Assembly: GCF_002834235.1 (NCBI RefSeq)
Contig: NZ_NNBY01000036.1
Location: 248,001-312,000, forward strand
DNA: 64,000 nt
Source: Ruminococcus bromii
Lineage (GTDB): Bacteria > Bacillota > Clostridia > Oscillospirales > Acutalibacteraceae
Reading direction: 5' to 3'
Shown here: positions 61,315 to 64,000 of the stretch, piece by piece
Numbering within the stretch: the first letter of the stretch is position 1
Layout of the letters: each line of letters begins with the position of its first letter
The notes under the pieces: generated by a model
What the model saw: the letters and a program-made list of their open reading frames with translations, nothing else
Database searches by the model: none
What the model was told of the DNA's origin: nothing
Position numbers and translations under genes: made by a program

Positions 61315-61713
61315 TTACCAAATGTAAGCGAGAACCTCGCCGCCGATGTGCTGCTTTCTTGCCTCACGATCTGTCATAACACCCTTTGAGGTTGAAATGA
61401 TAGCGATACCAAGACCCTTCATTACCTTTGGCATATCTTCTGCATTACTGTAAATTCTGAGACCGGGCTTTGATACACGGCGGAGACCTGTGATAACAGG
61501 AGTCTTGCCGTCTGTATACTTGAGTGTTACCTTAATAACGCCCTGCTTGCCGTCTTCAATAACTGTGAAATTCTTTACATAACCTTCGTCAACAAGAATC
61601 TGACAAATTGACTTCTTGAGGTTTGAAGCGGGAATTTCAACAGAATCATGCTTTGCTGAATTTGCGTTACGGATTCTTGTAAGTAAATCAGCAATTGTAT
61701 CTGTAATCTGCAT
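61315..61713 (-). CDS. rpsH: 30S ribosomal protein S8
   Basis: A 132-residue 16S-binding protein: '[26 protein letters not shown]', '[12 protein letters not shown]' and '[31 protein letters not shown]'-type ending (residues 98-132). Between rpsN and rplF. Confidence 0.98.
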   Translation of the reverse strand: MQITDTIADLLTRIRNANSAKHDSVEIPASNLKKSICQILVDEGYVKNFTVIEDGKQGVIKVTLKYTDGKTPVITGLRRVSKPGLRIYSNAEDMPKVMKGLGIAIISTSKGVMTDREARKQHIGGEVLAYIW

Positions 61714-61732
61714 TATGCTTTACCTCCCTTGC

Positions 61733-61918
61733 TTACCAGCTTGCTTTCTTTACACCCGGAATTTCGCCCTTGTAAGCGAGTTCACGGAAGCAAATACGAC
61801 AAATGCCATACTTACGGAGGTAGGCGTGTGGTCTACCACAGATGTTACATCTTGTGTACTCTCTTGTAGAGAATTTCTGCTTTCTCTGCTGCTTTACTTT
61901 CATTGAAGTTTTAGCCAC
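61733..61918 (-). CDS. rpsN: 30S ribosomal protein S14, zinc (type Z) form
   Basis: A 61-residue zinc-binding S14: '[25 protein letters not shown]' holds the four cysteines. Starts with GTG after GGAGGGA. Confidence 0.97.
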   Translation of the reverse strand: MAKTSMKVKQQRKQKFSTREYTRCNICGRPHAYLRKYGICRICFRELAYKGEIPGVKKASW

Positions 61919-61930
61919 AACAATCCCTCC

Positions 61931-62470
61931 TTACTTTGAAAACGGTGCGCCCATAAGCTTTAAGAGCTCGCGAGCTTCTTCGTCTGTTGTTGCAGTGGTT
62001 ACGAAACAAATGTCCATACCACGAACCTTGTCGATCTTGTCATAGTCAATCTCGGGGAAGATGAGCTGCTCTTTGAGGCCCATGTTGTAGTTACCACGGC
62101 CGTCAAATGAATCAGGGTTGATACCTCTGAAGTCACGAACACGGGGAAGTGCTACATTGAAGAATCTGTCGAGGAATTCATACATTCTCTCGCCTCTTAA
62201 TGTAACCTTACAGCCGATTGCCATACCTTCTCTGAGTTTGAAGTTAGCAACTGACTTTCTTGCCTTACAGATGAGAGGTTTCTGACCTGTAATAGCAGAA
62301 AGGTCTGTGCAGATAGCATCAATTACTTTTGAGTTATCTTTTGCTTCGCCTGCGCCTACATTGATAACGATTTTATCAAGCTTCGGAATCTGCATTGTGC
62401 TCTTGTAGGAGAACTTTGACATAAGAGCAGGTGCAACTTCTTTTGAATAATATTCTTTAAGTCTTGCCAT
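61931..62470 (-). CDS. rplE: 50S ribosomal protein L5
   Basis: A 179-residue 5S rRNA-binding protein: '[19 protein letters not shown]', '[24 protein letters not shown]', '[19 protein letters not shown]' and '[19 protein letters not shown]'. Confidence 0.98.
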   Translation of the reverse strand: MARLKEYYSKEVAPALMSKFSYKSTMQIPKLDKIVINVGAGEAKDNSKVIDAICTDLSAITGQKPLICKARKSVANFKLREGMAIGCKVTLRGERMYEFLDRFFNVALPRVRDFRGINPDSFDGRGNYNMGLKEQLIFPEIDYDKIDKVRGMDICFVTTATTDEEARELLKLMGAPFSK

Positions 62471-62484
62471 ATCTTATTTCCTCC

Positions 62485-62802
62485 TTAAAGTGCTTCGCCG
62501 CATTTAGCGCAAACTCTGCCCTTAGAGCCGTCCTCATAGAACTTATGAGCAACTCTTGTAGGCTTTTTGCATCTTGGGCAAACAATCTGAACCTTAGATG
62601 CATACATAGCACCCTCAGCCTTAATGATACCGCCCTGCTCGCCCATCTTCTTGGGCTTAACATGCTTTGAAACCATGTTTACCTTTTCTACGATAACTTT
62701 GCCTTCTTTAGGGCTTACAGCCATAACCTGACCTGTCTTGCCCTTGTCCTTACCGCTTAATACGATAACGGTGTCGCCTGTTTTAACATGAACTTTACTC
62801 AT
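62485..62802 (-). CDS. rplX: 50S ribosomal protein L24
   Basis: A 105-residue KOW-domain assembly initiator: 'VKTGDTVIVLSGKDKGKTGQVM' and 'NMVSKHVKP'. The C-terminal part keeps 'CPRCKKPTRV' and 'RVCAKCGE', giving a zinc-ribbon set common in Firmicutes. Confidence 0.97.
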   Translation of the reverse strand: MSKVHVKTGDTVIVLSGKDKGKTGQVMAVSPKEGKVIVEKVNMVSKHVKPKKMGEQGGIIKAEGAMYASKVQIVCPRCKKPTRVAHKFYEDGSKGRVCAKCGEAL

Positions 62803-62816
62803 TGTGACACCTCCAA

Positions 62817-63185
62817 TTAAAGTACTTCGGGAGCGAGAGAAAGAATCTTCATATAATCTTTATCACGAAGCTCTCTTGCTACCGGTCCGAAGATACGAGT
62901 ACCCTTCGGGTTCTTATCTTCCTTAATAATAACAGCTGCATTTTCATCGAAACGGATATAAGTACCGTCTTCTCTTCTGACGCCCTTTGCAGAACGAACA
63001 ACTACAGCCTTTACAACGTCGCCTTTTTTAACAACACCGCCGGGTGCTGCCTTTTTAACCGAGGCTACGATTACATCGCCAATGTTGGCATATCTCCTTC
63101 TGGTACCGCCGAGTACACGAATGCACATAAGTTCCTTTGCGCCGGTGTTGTCGGCAACCTTGAGGATAGTTTGCTGCTGAATCAC
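62817..63185 (-). CDS. rplN: 50S ribosomal protein L14
   Basis: A 122-residue protein: '[27 protein letters not shown]', '[20 protein letters not shown]' and '[19 protein letters not shown]'. Starts with GTG after GGAGG. Confidence 0.98.
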   Translation of the reverse strand: MIQQQTILKVADNTGAKELMCIRVLGGTRRRYANIGDVIVASVKKAAPGGVVKKGDVVKAVVVRSAKGVRREDGTYIRFDENAAVIIKEDKNPKGTRIFGPVARELRDKDYMKILSLAPEVL

Positions 63186-63224
63186 AGTGTAATTCCTCCT
63201 TTACTCAAAGCCGCTAAAATAAAC

Positions 63225-63482
63225 TTATTTAGCTTTCTCAATAATCTCGACGAGTCTCCATCTTTTGTCTTTAGAAAGAGGACGGGTCTCCATAATCTTT
63301 ACACGGTCGCCAATACCACACTCGTTGTTTTCGTCGTGTGCCTTGAAACGAACTGTACGCTTAACAATTTTGTTGTAAAGCTTGTGCTTTACGCTGTCTT
63401 CGACTGCAACGACAATTGTCTTGTCCATCTTGTCGCTTACAACTTTTCCGACAACAGTTTTTCTCATATTTCTTTCACTCAC
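63225..63482 (-). CDS. rpsQ: 30S ribosomal protein S17
   Basis: An 85-residue OB-fold 16S-binding protein: '[18 protein letters not shown]', '[21 protein letters not shown]' and '[16 protein letters not shown]'. GTG start after GGAGGAC. Confidence 0.97.
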   Translation of the reverse strand: MSERNMRKTVVGKVVSDKMDKTIVVAVEDSVKHKLYNKIVKRTVRFKAHDENNECGIGDRVKIMETRPLSKDKRWRLVEIIEKAK

Positions 63483-63499
63483 TGTTAAGTCCTCCTCTC

Positions 63500-63703
63500 T
63501 TAAGCTTCAGCGCCGTTAAGTTCCATCTGACGAAGAACTGTTGAAATTCTTGCGATGTCCTTTTTAACAGCACCGATTCTGGATGAGTTTTCGAGCTGAT
63601 TAACAGCAAGCTGGAAACGAAGATTGAATAATTCTTCTTTGAGTTCAGTGAGCTTTGTCTGAAGCTCTTCTACTGACATATCTCTGAGTTCTGATGCTTT
63701 CAT
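63500..63703 (-). CDS. rpmC: 50S ribosomal protein L29
   Basis: A 67-residue protein of two antiparallel helices: '[44 protein letters not shown]'-type pattern (residues 1-44) with '[13 protein letters not shown]'. Its ATG overlaps the rplP stop codon (TAATG). Confidence 0.97.
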   Translation of the reverse strand: MKASELRDMSVEELQTKLTELKEELFNLRFQLAVNQLENSSRIGAVKKDIARISTVLRQMELNGAEA

Positions 63704-64000
63704 TACTGCTCACCCTCCTCTTTCTTAACAAACTTGCACTTGATCGGAAGCTTATTTGCAGCAAGGCGAAGAGCCTCTCTTGCAGTAGCTTCATCTACGC
63801 CGCCGAGTTCAAACATAACTCTGCCGGGCTTTACTACGGCTACCCAGTACTCGGGTGAACCTTTACCTGAACCCATTCGTGTTTCAGCAGGCTTTGCTGT
63901 AACAGGCTTATCAGGGAAAATTTTGATCCATACTTTACCGAATCTTTTGCAGTAACGAGTCATAGCGACACGGGCAGCCTCAATCTGGTTTGAGGTGATC
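63703..64000 (-). CDS. rplP: 50S ribosomal protein L16 (5' end beyond window)
   Basis: The C-terminal 98 residues are visible and the gene continues past the right edge. '[23 protein letters not shown]', '[37 protein letters not shown]' (in pieces) and '[13 protein letters not shown]' identify L16. The internal Met at 63963 is not the start. rpsC should lie upstream, beyond the window. Confidence 0.97.
   Translation of the reverse strand, partial: ITSNQIEAARVAMTRYCKRFGKVWIKIFPDKPVTAKPAETRMGSGKGSPEYWVAVVKPGRVMFELGGVDEATAREALRLAANKLPIKCKFVKKEEGEQ

Overview
The window is chromosomal DNA of a low-to-moderate GC, spore-forming Firmicute, most likely a Ruminococcus-like member of the Clostridia (Ruminococcaceae/Oscillospiraceae). 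The evidence is the Firmicutes S10-spc-alpha ribosomal gene order with adk-map-KOW-infA, the spoIIAA-spoIIAB-sigF operon, a MecA-type adaptor, and secreted proteins ending in type I dockerins, which are typical of cellulosome- or amylosome-forming ruminococci. Genus-level placement is inference. I saw no rRNA, tRNA, CRISPR array, prophage or insertion sequence.

Layout. 1-2.4 kb: an ABC exporter operon (ATPase cut by the left edge, plus three membrane subunits). 2.7-7.6 kb: adenine deaminase, a divergent glycerol-dehydrogenase-like enzyme, a repeat-rich intergenic stretch and a dicarboxylate/amino-acid symporter. 8-16.5 kb: an eight-gene minus-strand sugar or polyol operon (two zinc polyol dehydrogenases, a pentulose/hexulose-phosphate 3-epimerase, MFS transporter, class II aldolase, PfkB kinase, aldo-keto reductase, DeoR regulator). 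17-25.3 kb: valS, a lipoprotein, a SLOG-fold protein divergent from a ribbon-helix-helix protein, a mecA-like gene, a cytoplasmic GH13 glucosidase, and a dockerin protein divergent from an XRE regulator. 25.5-33.6 kb: an aromatic amino acid operon (aroE-aroK-aroF-tyrA-aroB-aroA-aroC-pheA). 33.8-39.2 kb: acpP, proS, a VbhA-like small protein, metA, proB and proA. 39.2-40.1 kb: three small unknown proteins. 40.1-47.1 kb: a phosphodiesterase, holB, yaaT/ricT, a ferredoxin, a tRNA methyltransferase, rsmI, folC and the spoIIA operon. 47.2-49.2 kb: a shikimate-kinase-like paralogue and pyk. 49.4-52.6 kb: a dockerin-bearing CotH protein divergent from a lipoprotein with a cohesin-like domain. 52.9-64 kb: the ribosomal protein operon from rplQ back to rplP, cut by the right edge.

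How the genes work together. The aro operon carries chorismate synthesis through to prephenate branch enzymes, but no 3-dehydroquinate dehydratase gene is in the window. The sugar operon can be read as oxidation of a polyol to a ketose, phosphorylation, C3 epimerisation and aldol cleavage; the substrate cannot be read from sequence. The two dockerin proteins and the cohesin-like lipoprotein point to extracellular protein assembly. At least three convergent gene pairs share a near-identical bidirectional terminator, and dispersed copies of an intergenic repeat lie in four or more gaps.

The candidates most worth follow-up are the CotH-dockerin/cohesin-like pair, the sugar operon, the SLOG/RHH pair with its operator cluster, the orphan VbhA-like protein, the three-gene small-protein cluster and the shared terminator/repeat cassette. 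None is shown by sequence alone to be a new system.
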